From Maniola hyperantus (lineage: Eukaryota; Arthropoda; Insecta; Lepidoptera; Nymphalidae), in assembly GCF_902806685.2 (NCBI RefSeq), contig NC_048561.1, positions 4,091,157 through 4,155,156 on the forward strand: DNA of 64,000 nucleotides, given 5' to 3'. The notes under the pieces were generated by a model. That model saw only the letters and a program-made list of their open reading frames with translations. It did no database searches and was not told the origin of the DNA. Shown piece by piece: positions 41,240-52,759 of the stretch (within the stretch, counting starts at the first letter, position 1; each line of letters begins with the position of its first letter). Both the position numbers and the translations under genes were made by a program.

Positions 41240-41365
41240 ATAATAGCTAGATCTAAACTAGCTATAAACTATAGCTAGCTTTATAGCTTTGTAGCTAGCT
41301 AGCTTGCTATATAGCTAGCTTTATAGCTTTATAACTATAGCTAGCTTTATAGCTAGCTATAAAGT
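41240..41365. repeat. AGCTA-rich simple sequence
   Basis: Overlapping units such as TATAGCTAGCTTTATAGCT repeat irregularly. AGCT makes it self-complementary throughout. Confidence 0.9.
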
Positions 41366-41605
41366 TGATAAGTTGGCATGACTGGGCAGTGGGCTTACCA
41401 CGTATAAAATCAAAATAACATAGTACAGGAGAAAAAGACTAATAAGATACTTACTAGTTGAAATGATGATAAACCATCGCCACTACCTAATGCCGCGTGA
41501 AATGTAACTAAAAACTAAAGAAAAATCCAAATCAGATAAAAAATTAAAAAGTAAAGCAGATGATTTTGAGCTAATTTTGTGGTTTATCGACATTGTATTG
41601 TATAA

Positions 41606-41791
41606 CGGTGCATCCACGCCGCAGTTATTTTTTGTGAAGCAACATTGTGCAACACGGTAACATTAGGTAACAATCTGTAACTTTTGTGGCAACATATATT
41701 AACAATAAATAACTTTTTGTTGCCTGATGTTGCTGAGTAACATTTGGAAACGTTGCTCCACAAAATTGTTAACTGCGGTGTGGATGCACCG
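41606..41791. mobile_element. PIF/Harbinger-type MITE
   Basis: CGGTGCATCCACGCCGCAGT at the left and its inverse ACTGCGGTGTGGATGCACCG at the right (one mismatch) are flanked by a TAA duplication (41603-41605 and 41792-41794). TAA/TTA targets are typical of Harbinger. The core is AACA/TGTTGC-rich and has no ORF. Confidence 0.85.
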
Positions 41792-42507
41792 TAAAACGGG
41801 TACATACCCGTCCCGGGCAGTCCCGTCGTGAACGTCTCGTGCAACTGAGTCGAAATATCGGCAGTTGAAAATTGGCTTATTAATCGTGATATACACCCGT
41901 TTTACACAATACTAATAATCTACTACTACTACTGAAATTAAATTTATTAAAAAACTACTAATAATCAAATTTATTAAAAAAATAACTAAGGACTAAAAAC
42001 AGTGCCATCCTTTTCACCGTTTCTTTAGGAAAAAGACCGGACGGTATGCCCATTAGGCCTTCCAATTAAGTTTAGTTTCACTAAATTATAACGTGATCAA
42101 AATCAATAAGTATCATAATAATATTTCCATTTTAACTTACGGTAAAAACTATTTCAATCGGCATTTTTCGCGCTAGTGACTACGCTAGTGACGAATATAT
42201 CGACGTTTCAAACACCCGTAAATATTAATTGGATGAAAAATGGTCGTTAAAATCTACCAATTTGTTTAACAAGGTACCTGATAACAAGTTTAAATAAAAA
42301 TACAATGCCCATTCAAGTATGAACAAATGTACTGTCTTCAAGATTTTTGTATCATTGGTTTTTGATTGTCAGTGGTTGGATTTGTAAGATATTAGTGGTG
42401 ATAATTATTACGTAAACTTAAAACTAAAACTACGAGGGTTCCAAACGCAATCTACAACTCCAATGAATATTCTGTGTCCTTTGTGGTGTCTCCAAATGCT
42501 GCTACAC

Positions 42508-42708
42508 CTATTCGTATGTGACACCACCCAGGATAGGTGTCCAGTGGACGCAGATTGGTGTCTCATCATGATCACTGCTCTTGCAAGCAATCAGATCGGA
42601 TATGCTGGGGCATCTAGGCACTAGAGGTATATAATTCTGGACGCTGGGAATCTGTTGTAGGAACAATGTATCTTGAAAGAATTTTGAAGTCTGTCCCTCA
42701 ATATCCAT
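42508..42708 (-). CDS. Open frame with acceptor-like start, unrecognised
   Basis: A 66-codon frame begins MDIEGQTSKFFQDTLFLQQ right after GCTGTTTCAG, a good acceptor, and contains CPSISDLIACKSSDHDE before a TAG. Composition is protein-like. I found no matching exon or family. It may be a lone exon or a remnant. Confidence 0.25.
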   Translation of the reverse strand: MDIEGQTSKFFQDTLFLQQIPSVQNYIPLVPRCPSISDLIACKSSDHDETPICVHWTPILGGVTYE

Positions 42709-42824
42709 GTCTGAAACAGCTTTACATCAAAAGTTTCGTCGGCATTCCCGTACAGTTTAGTAGTTGTTAAAGTTGTTGATAGATAAAGTTAATTATAGAT
42801 ATATTTCATAAGTTGTAGTTAATT

Positions 42825-43015
42825 GGTACCATCGAACACCTCGTGGTACAAGGTCGAGTGGAGGGCACACGTCCGCGTGGGCGTTCCCCAACTAGGTGGA
42901 CGGACTTAATCCGCTCTGGAGTCGCTGGAGGGAGATCGCACGAGCAGCAGTGAAGAATTCTTAGCCACGACCACTCTGTCAAGAGTGAACGATTGAGAAG
43001 AAGAAGTTAATTGGT
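42825..43015 (+). mobile_element. Non-LTR retrotransposon ORF2 C-terminal remnant
   Basis: The plus strand reads EHLVVQGRVEGTRPRGRSP then TRWTDLIR, the well-known C-terminal end of insect endonuclease/reverse-transcriptase ORFs, followed by stops. Only about 60 codons remain. Confidence 0.7.
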
Positions 43016-43211
43016 TGATACATTAAAAGTTCATAATATGTTAAGATCCCCGTAGTTAACAGTTCCCCGTTCCCTAGTTAATAGTTCATAGATAGTTTGT
43101 TGATAATTGATTTCTATATATCAGATTGTTTTTGGTAATTGGTATATAAAGGTATGTAATTCATCATTGCTTCTGCGTTAGAGAACTTCCGACGAAGAAG
43201 AGAATGTTCTA

Positions 43212-44855
43212 CACTCGGCGTCAAAAAAATCGCACCTTTCAAAAAATCTACTTCAAACAATTTTAAACCTTATTTGACATCAATAATGAGGGTCATGTTG
43301 GGTATCATTTGAAAGGGGATGAAATGGAGAGCACAAAAACAATTCAATTAATTATTTTTCTTTTATTGGAACAGCACAAAAAAAGAAGTTTATGAAACAG
43401 TAAAAATCCTTAATTAAGCCTTAATTTAAAACAGAATAATTATACAAAAAAGAATACAAAAAATGATCTTAAAAATAATCTAAAATCTAGTGTTACCCCC
43501 CCTTGCCCTGATGACGGCTTCCATACGATCCCTCATGGATCTTATCAATTTTAAAATGTCTTCTTGAGGGATAGTGTTCCATTCCTCAATAACAGTATCT
43601 TTGAGTTCCTGGTGAGTCGTAGGAGCGGGATCACGAGACCGAACCTTGCGTTTTAAATGGTCCCATAGGTGCTCAATCGGGTTCAGGTCTGGACTTCTTG
43701 CTGGCCAGTGCATGACAGAGATCCCAACCTCTTGAAGGTACTCGCGCACAATAATTGCAGTGTGAGCGCGAGCGTTGTCGTGCATCAACATGAACCCCTC
43801 GCCAACAAAACTGGCATAGGGGACCACATGTTCTTCCAGGATCTCTGTGATGTACCGGTGAGCAGTCAGTGACCCTTGCCCGCGAGCACCTCGAGCCCGG
43901 GAGACGCAAACAAGGTCGGTTTTGCCGTCGGCAGACATGCCGCCCCAGAACATACAAGAACCGCCTCCATATTCCACCGTCTCCTGGATGCAGGCTTGGG
44001 CGAATCGTTCACCCTGTCTTCTGTACACTCTTTTGCGTCTGTCGTTGCAGAAAAGGCACACTCTCGTCTCGTCTGAGAAGAGAACAGCTTTCCATTGTTC
44101 GAGGGTCCAATTGACGTGTTCGCGAGCGAATTGCAAGCGGGCTCGCCGATGCTCTGCGGTCAATTTGGGACCCGTAGCAGCTTTTCGCGCCGCTATTTTC
44201 TTCTCCCTCAGTCTTCGTCTAACCGTAGACACACTCACAGTTCTTCTGTTAGTTGTCTGGAGCTGCTGTCGCAACTCAACAGCATTTAAGAACCGATTTC
44301 TCAAAGACGTCACTACGATGAATCGGTCGTCTCTCTCCGAGGTGCAGCGACGTCTACCAGACCCATGTCTTCGGACGAAGCCACCGGTCTCCAGGAAACG
44401 CTGGTACACTCTTCGAACCGAAAAACGGCTCAAGTTGAGTTGCCGAGCGACATCACACTGCCGCATGCCTGATTGCAGTAGTGCAATCACTTGGGCGGCC
44501 TCATCAATAGTGGTATCCATCTTCAAAGGTATTTTTCTTGGGAATGAGCTTCTCGTGTGTCCACTTCAACGGTTAGATAGCGAATGACCCCGATTGTACC
44601 TGTATTGACCATTTTATACCTACAAAAGGTAGCGCAACTAGCGGCTGTCTTAAGAAGCAAAATTGTAAGTGTTTTCTTCTTCTTTTTTTGTGCTCTTCCA
44701 GTAAAAGAAAAATAATCAATTGAATTGTTTTTGTGCTCTCCATTTCATCCCCTTTCAAATGATACCCAACATGACCCTCATTATTGATGTCAAATAAGGT
44801 TTAAAATTGTTTGAAGTAGATTTTTTGAAAGGTGCGATTTTTTTGACGCCGAGTG
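43212..44855 (-). mobile_element. Intact Tc1-type transposon with long inverted repeats
   Basis: The ends are CACTCGGCGTCAAAAAAATC and its inverse, with inverted repeats of about 180 bp (43212-43392 and about 44675-44855) that differ at only a few sites. TA duplications flank it (43210-43211 and 44856-44857). Total is 1644 bp, with one uninterrupted transposase. It looks autonomous and recently active. Confidence 0.96.
43480..44526 (-). CDS. Tc1-family transposase (DD34E), 348 residues
   Basis: Cuts and pastes the Tc1 element at TA sites. The N-terminus carries paired-type helix-turn-helix DNA binding (about 8-125: MRQCDVARQLNLSRFSVRRV and a second TVSVSTVRRRLREKK) with a GRRR-type hook between. 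The catalytic triad is D152 (LFSDET), D250 (MHDNARAH) and E285 (DLNPIEHLWDHLKR), with exactly 34 residues between the last two, defining Tc1. The full length is normal for the family and the frame is unbroken from MKMDTTIDEAAQ to GGNTRF. There is a small insert (SRARGARGQG, about 209-218) where many Tc1 proteins have a short turn. The gene is single-exon and is framed by both inverted repeats. Confidence 0.97.
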   Translation of the reverse strand: MKMDTTIDEAAQVIALLQSGMRQCDVARQLNLSRFSVRRVYQRFLETGGFVRRHGSGRRRCTSERDDRFIVVTSLRNRFLNAVELRQQLQTTNRRTVSVSTVRRRLREKKIAARKAATGPKLTAEHRRARLQFAREHVNWTLEQWKAVLFSDETRVCLFCNDRRKRVYRRQGERFAQACIQETVEYGGGSCMFWGGMSADGKTDLVCVSRARGARGQGSLTAHRYITEILEEHVVPYASFVGEGFMLMHDNARAHTAIIVREYLQEVGISVMHWPARSPDLNPIEHLWDHLKRKVRSRDPAPTTHQELKDTVIEEWNTIPQEDILKLIRSMRDRMEAVIRARGGNTRF

Positions 44856-45184
44856 TATTGCAGGCCTTATAAATGTTCTATTTGAAGGTCTCTTCGAAGA
44901 AGGATTTCAAGTTGACATCGGTCATGGGACATATTCACGATCCTCAAGAGTAAACCTTCACCCCTTTGTTTTTGATAGGGACTATACGAGATGAGTTTGA
45001 TTTACGTTTGTATAGCATTGAGCTGCTTCTTTGCTAGCACATTGTCGTTTATGAGGGCCGGGCGGCATAGTCGTTTTCTAATTTCAATTTGGCCCTCTCG
45101 AAGCGCTGCTTTACCGATTCTTGAAATACCAGGATTCTTGCGATGTATATGAACGTACGTACGTACGCTCATGTACGAATGCAG

Positions 45185-45525
45185 CTGTGATAGCCTAGTG
45201 AATAGTGATTAGGAGGTCCGCCTCCCAATTGGAGGTCGAGGGTTCGATCTCGGCCACGCACCTCTAACTTTTCGAAGTCATATGCGTTTTAAGTAATTAA
45301 CTTGCTTTAACGGTGAAGAAAAACATAGCGAGGAAACCTGCATTGCTGAGAGTTCTCCATAATGTTCTCAAAAGGTGAAGTCTGCCAATCCGCACTTTGC
45401 CAGCGTGGTAGACTATGGCCAAAACCCTTCTCACTCTGGAGACCCGTGCTCTGTAGTCATAGTCATGATCATCATGATCAACACATCATCGGTGATGGGT
45501 TGATCATGATGATGATGAAAGCTAA
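45185..45525 (+). mobile_element. tRNA-derived SINE family D, copy 2
   Basis: The head GTGATAGCCTAGTGAATAG and B box GGGTTCGATCTC are followed by the body shared with 19955-20265 (TCTCCATAATGTTCTCAAA, GACCCGTGCTCTGTAG), and it ends in (ATGATC)n. The stretch 44860-45185 before it has no recognisable content. Confidence 0.85.
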
Positions 45526-45779
45526 ATTCTTAACGCATCATCGTCTTCATTATAAATATCTTCAGCCTCTTGTGATGCCATTGAATCTTTGTTTATCGAA
45601 ATTTTTATAATATATCAAGAACTCTTTTGTTCTAAAAGTAACCCCCGATTTTTGGGGGTTGAAAAACCTCTAATTTTTTACTTAATTTACAATTAAAAAT
45701 ACTTCCAAAAAATGTATCGATTTAGAAAAACTTCAAAGGACTTAACCTATCTTAATACTATTTTTCAAGATGTGTTGCA

Positions 45780-46700
45780 GGGTTGTTTCACCCCTACTTA
45801 AAACACCACGTGGCAACCCCAAAAGAAAAGTTTAGAAAAGTCTTTCCAATTCCCCAAAATGTTTCTTCTCATTCATCTTCAGCCTCCTTAAAATCACCAT
45901 TTGTGCATAGAAGTATATGTATATCTGTATTTCGACAATTTTCATTGTCTGCTTCTTCGGAGACGAGCGATGGGCCGAGATGGCAATCGCTCGGATGCCG
46001 TTACGCGGGTGAGCGCAGTGGAATGCAGAGACGTCGGCACGTCAACCCACCGCCGGTCCAGCTTCCGGGGCTTGCTGCTTGTGGCAGACCGGGAAACCAG
46101 ACCGGGCGAGTATAAACGCGTTGATCTCACGCCACCAGCTCTGGCTCGAAGCCGAGGGTGCGGAGGTCGAAGGGACGGGCGTTCGGCGCTATTCCTAACT
46201 TCGCGCGTAGGTGGTGGGCCCAATTGGGTAGTGTCTCAACTATTAGTGGGGATACCTGGGGGTCTTTGTCGTCCGAGGAAGCGGTCGGTGGCGGGCCATG
46301 GCTCGAATTCGCGGTAGGTGTGGCGGCGTCTTGTGGTTGGCGTCAGGATTATGCTCTGGTCTGCCCTCGCTTCTACTACTGTGACTGGAGCGCCCGGGTC
46401 CACTGGACTGGGGGGGGGGAATCCCTTCTAACTTTACGTCACTTGTTACACACTCATCGTTGCTTGATAGACTGATCTGTGTTCCTGCTTGGCCGATATT
46501 TAAATACTTTTTTATTTATTTTATCCTTTGAGGGTAGTTTGTGGTTTTACTCCTGTGGTCATGGATCTTAATCACCGCTGGATAAGTCATTCCTATTTTT
46601 GTTCCTTGTCTTTGTATGTTTTTCATGTTTTCTGCGCGTCCGATTTTATATTCTCACAACGACGGTGAGGACGATGACGTGATGTTCAAGCAAATTGTTT
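45780..46700. other. GC-rich stretch, possible retroelement 5' region
   Basis: From about 45960 to 46430 the GC content jumps well above the surroundings, and long frames are open in several phases. No motif is recognisable. GAGATGGCAATCGCTCGG loosely echoes the family G MITE. It could be a retrotransposon untranslated leader. The 46700-47160 stretch shows nothing I can name. Confidence 0.35.
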
Positions 46701-47179
46701 ACAACAAAAGACGGCACTGCCGTCATACCTATTTGAATAAAATTATTTGATTTTGTCACACAAGACACACACTTAATAGAACTAAATTAATACATACATC
46801 TGTCTGGCCTATTTCCGATTCTTCTGGTCCAATGCCTGAAGAGCACTCGTGCGCAATGATATTGAGCACTTTTGTGCTGATCTCAGTCACTGGTGGCACT
46901 ACCGAGACATTCGCATTGGCGTTACATGCCCTAGTTGCCGAAGCATTCTTGTGATGTAACGAATGTCATATTGTGGACATGAAATGCCAATGTTTTCGCG
47001 TTAAGTTCAGTTTTTGTTTAAATTTGGCGCCATTTGCCTATGGCTTGCTGACCTTGGCGGCAGTCCCGTTACCAAATAGTAAAGAGAAAACTGATACTGT
47101 AATTACGAGGTTATGTTAATTTTTATTACATTAAAAAACATAAGACATTAATGGATGTTGTTTTATTAACAAACTATTA

Positions 47180-47405
47180 CATCAAAAATATCGAAATCTG
47201 GCGAAACTATTACGATGTCGTCGACGAAAACGAATACCAAATTTTCAAATTTAGGGCCGTAGAATAATAAGTCCACTAGACGTTGTTGCGTTGCCGGCGC
47301 GTTTGTCAGTCCAAAAGGCATTGTTACGAATCGGAAGGTACCACGACCAGGGATGTAGAAAGCTGTTTCGTCGCTGTCTCCCTCAGCTATTGAGATTTGC
47401 CAAAA
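47180..47405 (-). pseudogene. Ty3/gypsy reverse transcriptase fragment
   Basis: The minus strand reads TFRFVTMPFGLTNAPATQQ and FVFVDDIVIVSPD, the RT motifs with the catalytic VDD pair. It is about 75 codons, with no LTRs or other pol domains nearby. It is a relic. Confidence 0.85.
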
Positions 47406-47759
47406 ATATTTCTGCTACACGTTGACGCCGTCGTGACACAAATTGAACTGTTGCATGGCATGCCCCGATCTATGCGATCATGTGTTCAGCATGTCAGTCA
47501 TAGCTTGCAGATGAAAAATAAAAGGAATTATCAATCAACTGTCAGCACGTATATTTTTATGTATAAAACGGTACATACCACGATTAATTTTTGTTTTTAT
47601 TTGTCGATATTTCAACCCAATTGCACGGGTCGTGGTCACGACGGGACTGCGGTGCTGCGAGAGATGAAGTTCGAGCTGTCAAGGGCAGTAGTGTCAGCAC
47701 GTAGTTTGCATGTCATTCACATCAATCAACACAATTAAACTGTCATGCATGTGTGAGAT

Positions 47760-49100
47760 TTAGAAAAAGAAGTTAAGACAGTGGGCTTTAATAGTGATGA
47801 TGATTAATGAAATGTAATGACTACTAATAAAAGTTATCATCTATCATTTATTTGAACATGAAGGTAGTTGTAAATTTTGTCAGGTAAGGCCAAAATATTA
47901 AGTTATTAAAATCAAGCAAAGCATCTGCTGTATTATTTTAAAGTAAGAATCCTAATCATCTAAACAAGCTTCTATAATAATTAGAAGCTAACAACCTAGT
48001 GTTTACTTTTATCTAAATGTATAAAATAAATAGCAAAAGAGGGTAGGTTATAAATACAGAAGTAAAACCAACCAAGTCGAATAATAATTAATCATTTATT
48101 GAAAGATCTTTAATATTTTAATCTTTATAGACCTATCTGTATTTTGTTGTATTTCTCAGCATAGGTCTATTTATATTAAAATGAATCTACCACCCGTTTC
48201 CAAAGGGGTTTTGTTGTGGAGAAGGAATGGGCAAAGAAACACACATCTTTTAAAAGCATTACAACATTCCATTATATATAAAACATATTTGGTACATGGT
48301 TATAACAAATAAGATAGAATAGGCAAGTGATTACATTACAATTGCGATAAAACATAAGAATACTTAGCTTTAGTAAGGTCCGCCGTGTTTGCTCTGCGCA
48401 GATAACTTCACCTTTCGAATTACACTATAAAACTGTTGTTAACACAGGAATTGAACTAACACCGAATCAATTTCACTTAGAGACTGTACGATACTGTGGC
48501 TCCTCTGTCGAGGTAGCTACTTTTATATCTTCCCATCGCAAAACAGGCGGACGTCGACAATCACATGACATTTTTAATAATTATTTATGTTGGTACAATG
48601 GTAGGTACCATTGTACCAAAATTGAGATTGTTGACATTATTATTAATTTACTTAAATAATATTATTTGCAACACGTATTGACGGTTTACCTATTATTGTT
48701 TTACTACATTAATTAATGCCATACTATATTGATGATTTACATATCATTTCACATAATTTCTATAGACAACTGTATTTTAAATCCAGCCATATCCTGTCAA
48801 TCCTAGTATGTTGTCAGTATTTACTTTACAATAAATAATTAGCCATATGTATCGATAATTTACATAATATTATTTTTCGTATTGTCACATTCCTAGATAT
48901 TAAATTAAACAACATACAAGAAATGATACTATTTAAATCATACCCTTTCCGTACATTGACATTGAATCCGGAAACGGAATAACGATTCTGTTTTAAATAT
49001 TACAACAAATATTTATTTCGGACTCCCAAGTTTATGATTAGATGAATTTTAGCATAATTTTAGATTAATAAAGCGGAAATTAATAAAAGGAAGCGGCGAA
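47760..49100. other. AT-rich stretch without recognised features
   Basis: Both strands give only short frames. A GGTACCATTGTACC palindrome lies near 48603. Nothing supports a gene or a named repeat. Confidence 0.5.
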
Positions 49101-49139
49101 GGCAATAATAATTAACAAAGATCGGCCAAAGCCGGGGAC

Positions 49140-49460
49140 TCAGCCGAATGGCAGCGCGGCGCGGGGGAAAGACGATTGGACTTTGGTACAAAACAAGAAG
49201 CTCCTAAGAAATCGTTTCGCAGGTAAAAAGGGAACGGCGGACGGTCAGCCAGGCTGTAGATTTAAAGCGGCCATCATAAAGATACCGTTTTATATTTATA
49301 ATGTGGATATGAATGCGCCTATTGAAGACATTCAGAGTTACATTGAAAAGAAAACTGGTATATCGGTTAACTTTTATTTTTCTTTGTCATTGGCTTCTTT
49401 ACATTTATGTCATTTTTATATGACTGTTCTCCTTGAAGCAAAGTTATTGTTGTAGAACGT
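49140..49460 (+). pseudogene. Fragment of a lepidopteran transposon gag-like ORF
   Basis: The frame from about 49160 reads LVQNKKLLRNRFAGKKGTA, DGQPGCRFKAA and IPFYIYNVDMNAP, then loses homology after IEKKTGISVNF. I recall this block order from repeated, unnamed lepidopteran ORF1-like proteins, so the assignment is tentative. It ends 90 bp before the left end of Harbinger element 1. Confidence 0.45.
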
Positions 49461-49590
49461 GTTAAGAAAAACTTTTTGCACTTTTTGTGACGTATGGGTT
49501 TAGAAGGTGATGAGCATAAAATCCGTAAGTCAACACAAGAATTTATTTTAAAGGTTTGTACGCACCTGAGCGGCGCGGCGCGGCGCTTCA

Positions 49591-49633
49591 AGCTTTGGTC
49601 TGGCGATCGTGACGCGCAACGCTGCGGTATGCG
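49591..49633. repeat. Inner terminal inverted repeat of Harbinger 1 (left)
   Basis: 43 bp, perfectly inverted at 52682-52724. It defines the minimal extent of the element. Confidence 0.95.
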
Positions 49634-49812
49634 GTATGCGTTGTAGGACACTCAATTATATGAAAAACGTCGAGAATGTTCTCTTGTTCCGTCGCAGTAT
49701 GCGTCAGCGGCGAGGGGCAAGCGCGGTGAAGTGGGGAGGTGTACTGCCGCACAGCGCGGCGTCATTCTCGGTTCAACGCTGCGGTGTGCGGTGTGCGTCA
49801 CGGGTGTGCATT

Positions 49813-52188
49813 ATGGAATTTTTCGAAGACAATTTAATAGAATTAGTTCGCAACTATCCTTCTTTATATAAAAATAAAGACAAAAAACATAAAAGTTTGA
49901 TAGTTAAAGATAATTGCTGGAGGGAGATAGCTGAGAAGTTGAATAAAACACGTGAGTTGTTTGTATATATTTCTAATTGTTTATTCGACAGCGGTAGGTA
50001 CCTAAGTTTACATAAAAAGTGGCAAACATTACTAGTGACACATGAAACATTTTGATGATTCTGAGGTTGGAAACTTGATGAACAATTTAATTTAAATTTA
50101 ATGAACACTTTAACTTTATTTAATGTTATAGAAAATAAGCAATAAGTTTTGAATTACCTACTCACTTAACTTGTCCTATCTACTTCACTGTCTTGCCAAG
50201 GTACACTACCACGATCACTGTTGAAATACTGCTTGAATAAGTCACGTGTCACCGAACCATTTATATTATAACCTCTTCCCGGTATACGCGCCATAGGAAT
50301 TACATTTTCAGAAGGCATTTCAAGAGTATTTCTGTCTGAATCGTGTATGATCAAAGAACTCATCATATTATGGATGATACAAGCTGACATAACCAACTTG
50401 TCTACGACACGAGGGTTTACTGCAATAGGTGAAAAAAATATTCGAAATCGTTGACATAATATGCCAAAAGCATTTTCAGATGTTCTTCTTGCTCTACTAA
50501 GGCGGTAGTTGAAAATTCGTTTTGACCTATCTTGAGACGCATGATTTTTTGAGTATGGTTTCATCATATAGTTGGTGAGACTAAATGCATCATCACCTAC
50601 GAAAACATAAGGCATTTCTATGTCAGCTTCCGGCAACTTTGTTGGCGGGGGAATCTTTAGCTGCCCATTTTGAATTTTCTTAAATAAATCAGATTTCATA
50701 AATATGCCTGCGTCACCTTCTTTGCCATAAGAACCAACATCTATTGTTATAAATTTTCGATTCGCATCGACCACGGCAAGTAAAACAATAGAAAAAAACT
50801 GCTTATAATTAAAAAATAAGGACCCGCTGTTACTTGGGCACACGATGCGTATGTGCTTACCATCTATTGCCCCGATACAATTAGGAAAATTCCATAAAAA
50901 CCAATATTCTTCGGCTATTCTTTTAAAATCTTCCTCGGTGGGTTCAGGAAGTGCAACGTTTAAAAGTCTCAAGCATATACTTTGTAAGACTTTAGGCACA
51001 ATTTTGCATATCCAATTATGGCTAATTCGAAATTGAAAACTTAAAGATCTATAGCTTTCACCAGTCGCCAAATACCTGTAAAAAAAGTAGGTACTTAATT
51101 AATGGGTCAAACATCGGTGCAAAGGTAGTCCGTTTCAGTTCAGTGGTCCGTGTAGGTAAACATAATAGTAAATTATCAATTATGAATCCATCTAACTAAA
51201 TCTTATTTCTCCATGAAGAAAAATACTTTATTTATTCGGATTATCTCGTTTAAAATCACTACTCATGTTTACCTCCACTTGTTTAAATAACAATGTTATT
51301 GTTTCAGCTGAAGAATGTAAGAATAAATGGCGTAATTTACGCGACAATTATAGAAAAAATCAAAATAAGAAGAAAACTGGAAGTGCTTCTTTCGTTTCAA
51401 AGTATGACGACGAAAGACTTAAATTTATAAATGACAGCTTTGAAGAAAGGGAGTCTATTTCAAATCTAAATCCCGGAAATGTTCTTGAGGTTGATGAAGA
51501 TAACAATTTGCCAGTAGAGATATGTTCAGGACCAACTTCTTCAATGCCGAGTTCAACGCCGTATTCACCATGTGAATCTATTTCACAACAACCATCGCAA
51601 GAAGGACATTCAATAACACAAAACAAAACTCAAGGTACATCACAAGTGAAAAAGAAAAAAAGAGAGAGCCTTGTCGAAGAGTTTAGAAAGAATAGAGAAG
51701 AAAGAACAAACATGTTGAGACAAATTACAGAAAAAGGCAATACTCCAGTACACACATTCTTTAGGAGTATGGCCGACGTAGTTAGTCAATTTCCTCCGGA
51801 CAAAATAGCTCAAATCAGAGCTCAAGTTTGTAACATCGTTACTGAAATGGAATTATTGGTCTTGGCGCAACGAGAGACACCATCCCCACAGCAATCATTC
51901 AACACACCACAGCATCCAATCCACGCATACAACTCGCAACGAGAGACACCATCCCCACAGCAATCATTCAACACACCACAGCATCCAATCCACGCATACA
52001 ACTCGCAACGAGTGACACCATCCCCACAGCAATCATTCAACACACCACAGCATCCAATCCACGCATACAACTCGCAACGAGAGACACCATCCCCACAGCA
52101 ATCATTCAACACACCACAGCATCCAATCCACGCATACAACTCGCAACGAGAGACACCATCCCCACAGCAATCATTCAACATACTTTGA
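49813..52188 (+). CDS. MADF-BESS protein of Harbinger 1, two exons
   Basis: Exons 49813-49951 and 51308-52188 (donor C|GTGAGT, acceptor TTGTTTCAG), 339 residues. The MADF DNA-binding domain (about 1-75) is split by the intron: FFEDNLIELVRNYPSLYK in exon 1, ECKNKWRNLRDNYRK in exon 2. A basic linker follows, then a BESS-like motif (TFFRSMADVVSQFPPDKIAQ, about 205-235), then 4.6 copies of a 23-residue Gln/Pro-rich repeat. In Harbinger transposons a second DNA-binding protein usually brings transposase to the ends; MADF/Myb relatives serve that role. Its intron contains the whole second exon of the transposase on the other strand. The start is the ATG in the frame that matches MADF proteins. Confidence 0.85.
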
Positions 52189-52592
52189 TGTTATACCGAG
52201 TTACTGTATTCGATTAATAAAAATAATATGATTATGAATTGTTTTATTTAATTACCGAAATAAATTCATTTAACTTACCTCAACGTTAGGAATAGTTTTT
52301 CTTGTGCCGTAATAGCAAAATTCCGATTTCTGGTTCTAGGCTGTGTGTCACTAATATCATCTTTTATGGCCATTAAAATCTTGTTATAGATCTCCCTTGA
52401 AACCCGAAAGTAACCCATGAATTTTTCTTCACAATCAATTAAATGCCTTTTTATTAAGGTTTCGTAACAACCTTCACTCCTCCGTTGTAAATACATGTTC
52501 CTCGGAGATTTTCTTTGTCTATTCAGAAGCAGTAAAAATTCTTCTTCTTCCTCCTCTTCAAGCAAAGCGCAAATTACAGAAAAATTGTTCAT
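50166..52592 (-). CDS. PIF/Harbinger transposase 1 (DDE_4), two exons
   Basis: Exon 1 52279-52592 and exon 2 50166-51075, minus strand, 407 residues. Donor GTAAGT and acceptor TTTTTTACAG split an Arg codon in LTLR|YLATG. The N-terminus has an acidic run (LLEEEEEEEF) and a conserved helical YFRVSREIYNKI block. The DDE core shows D176 (CIGAIDGKHIRI), D266 (FVGDDAFSL) and E305 (RRTSENAFGIL). It ends VPWQDSEVDRTS. All family landmarks are kept, so it may be functional. The intron contains MADF exon 2 in antisense. An upstream in-frame Met in the inverted repeat exists, but the Met of MNNFSVI fits the family better. Confidence 0.9.
51868..52188 (+). repeat. 69-bp coding minisatellite in MADF 1
   Basis: About 4.6 nearly identical units encode TPSPQQSFNTPQHPIHAYNS plus QRE. 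The only amino-acid change is E to V in one unit. The high identity implies recent expansion or gene conversion. Confidence 0.95.
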
Positions 52593-52759
52593 GTTCACGT
52601 CTACCTTGGTAGCTGCGGCAAAATCAACTGACCACCTCTCCGCAGGGACGCTAAATGCTGCGTCGTGACGCTGCGTTGCGGCGCATACCGCAGCGTTGCG
52701 CGTCACGATCGCCAGACCAAAGCTTCAGCGAGCTGCACGTCGCGGCACAGAGCTTCAAA

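Larger units (their letters stand above)
39115..41580. other. Gene-poor stretch
   Basis: No supportable coding sequence. It holds a tandem repeat (40140-40225), a C9 run near 40843, and AGCTA-rich sequence (41240-41365). The CGATATTTCGAACCAG block at 38715-38790, just outside, recurs loosely at 47605-47680 and is another dispersed repeat. Because the unknown gene's first coding exon begins after an acceptor, its 5' exon may lie here. Confidence 0.5.

Noticed and set aside
43922..44587. Plus-strand 221-codon frame in the Tc1 element
   Set aside because: Shadow of the intact transposase on the minus strand.
45901..46317. Long open frames in the GC-rich block as a gene
   Set aside because: Open in several phases at once because of GC content; no motif, no start context, no splice support.
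51822..52181. Minus-strand Cys-rich repeat protein (CGDGVSRCELYAWIGC)
   Set aside because: Antisense of the 69-bp MADF minisatellite; the Cys-rich look is a by-product of the repeat.
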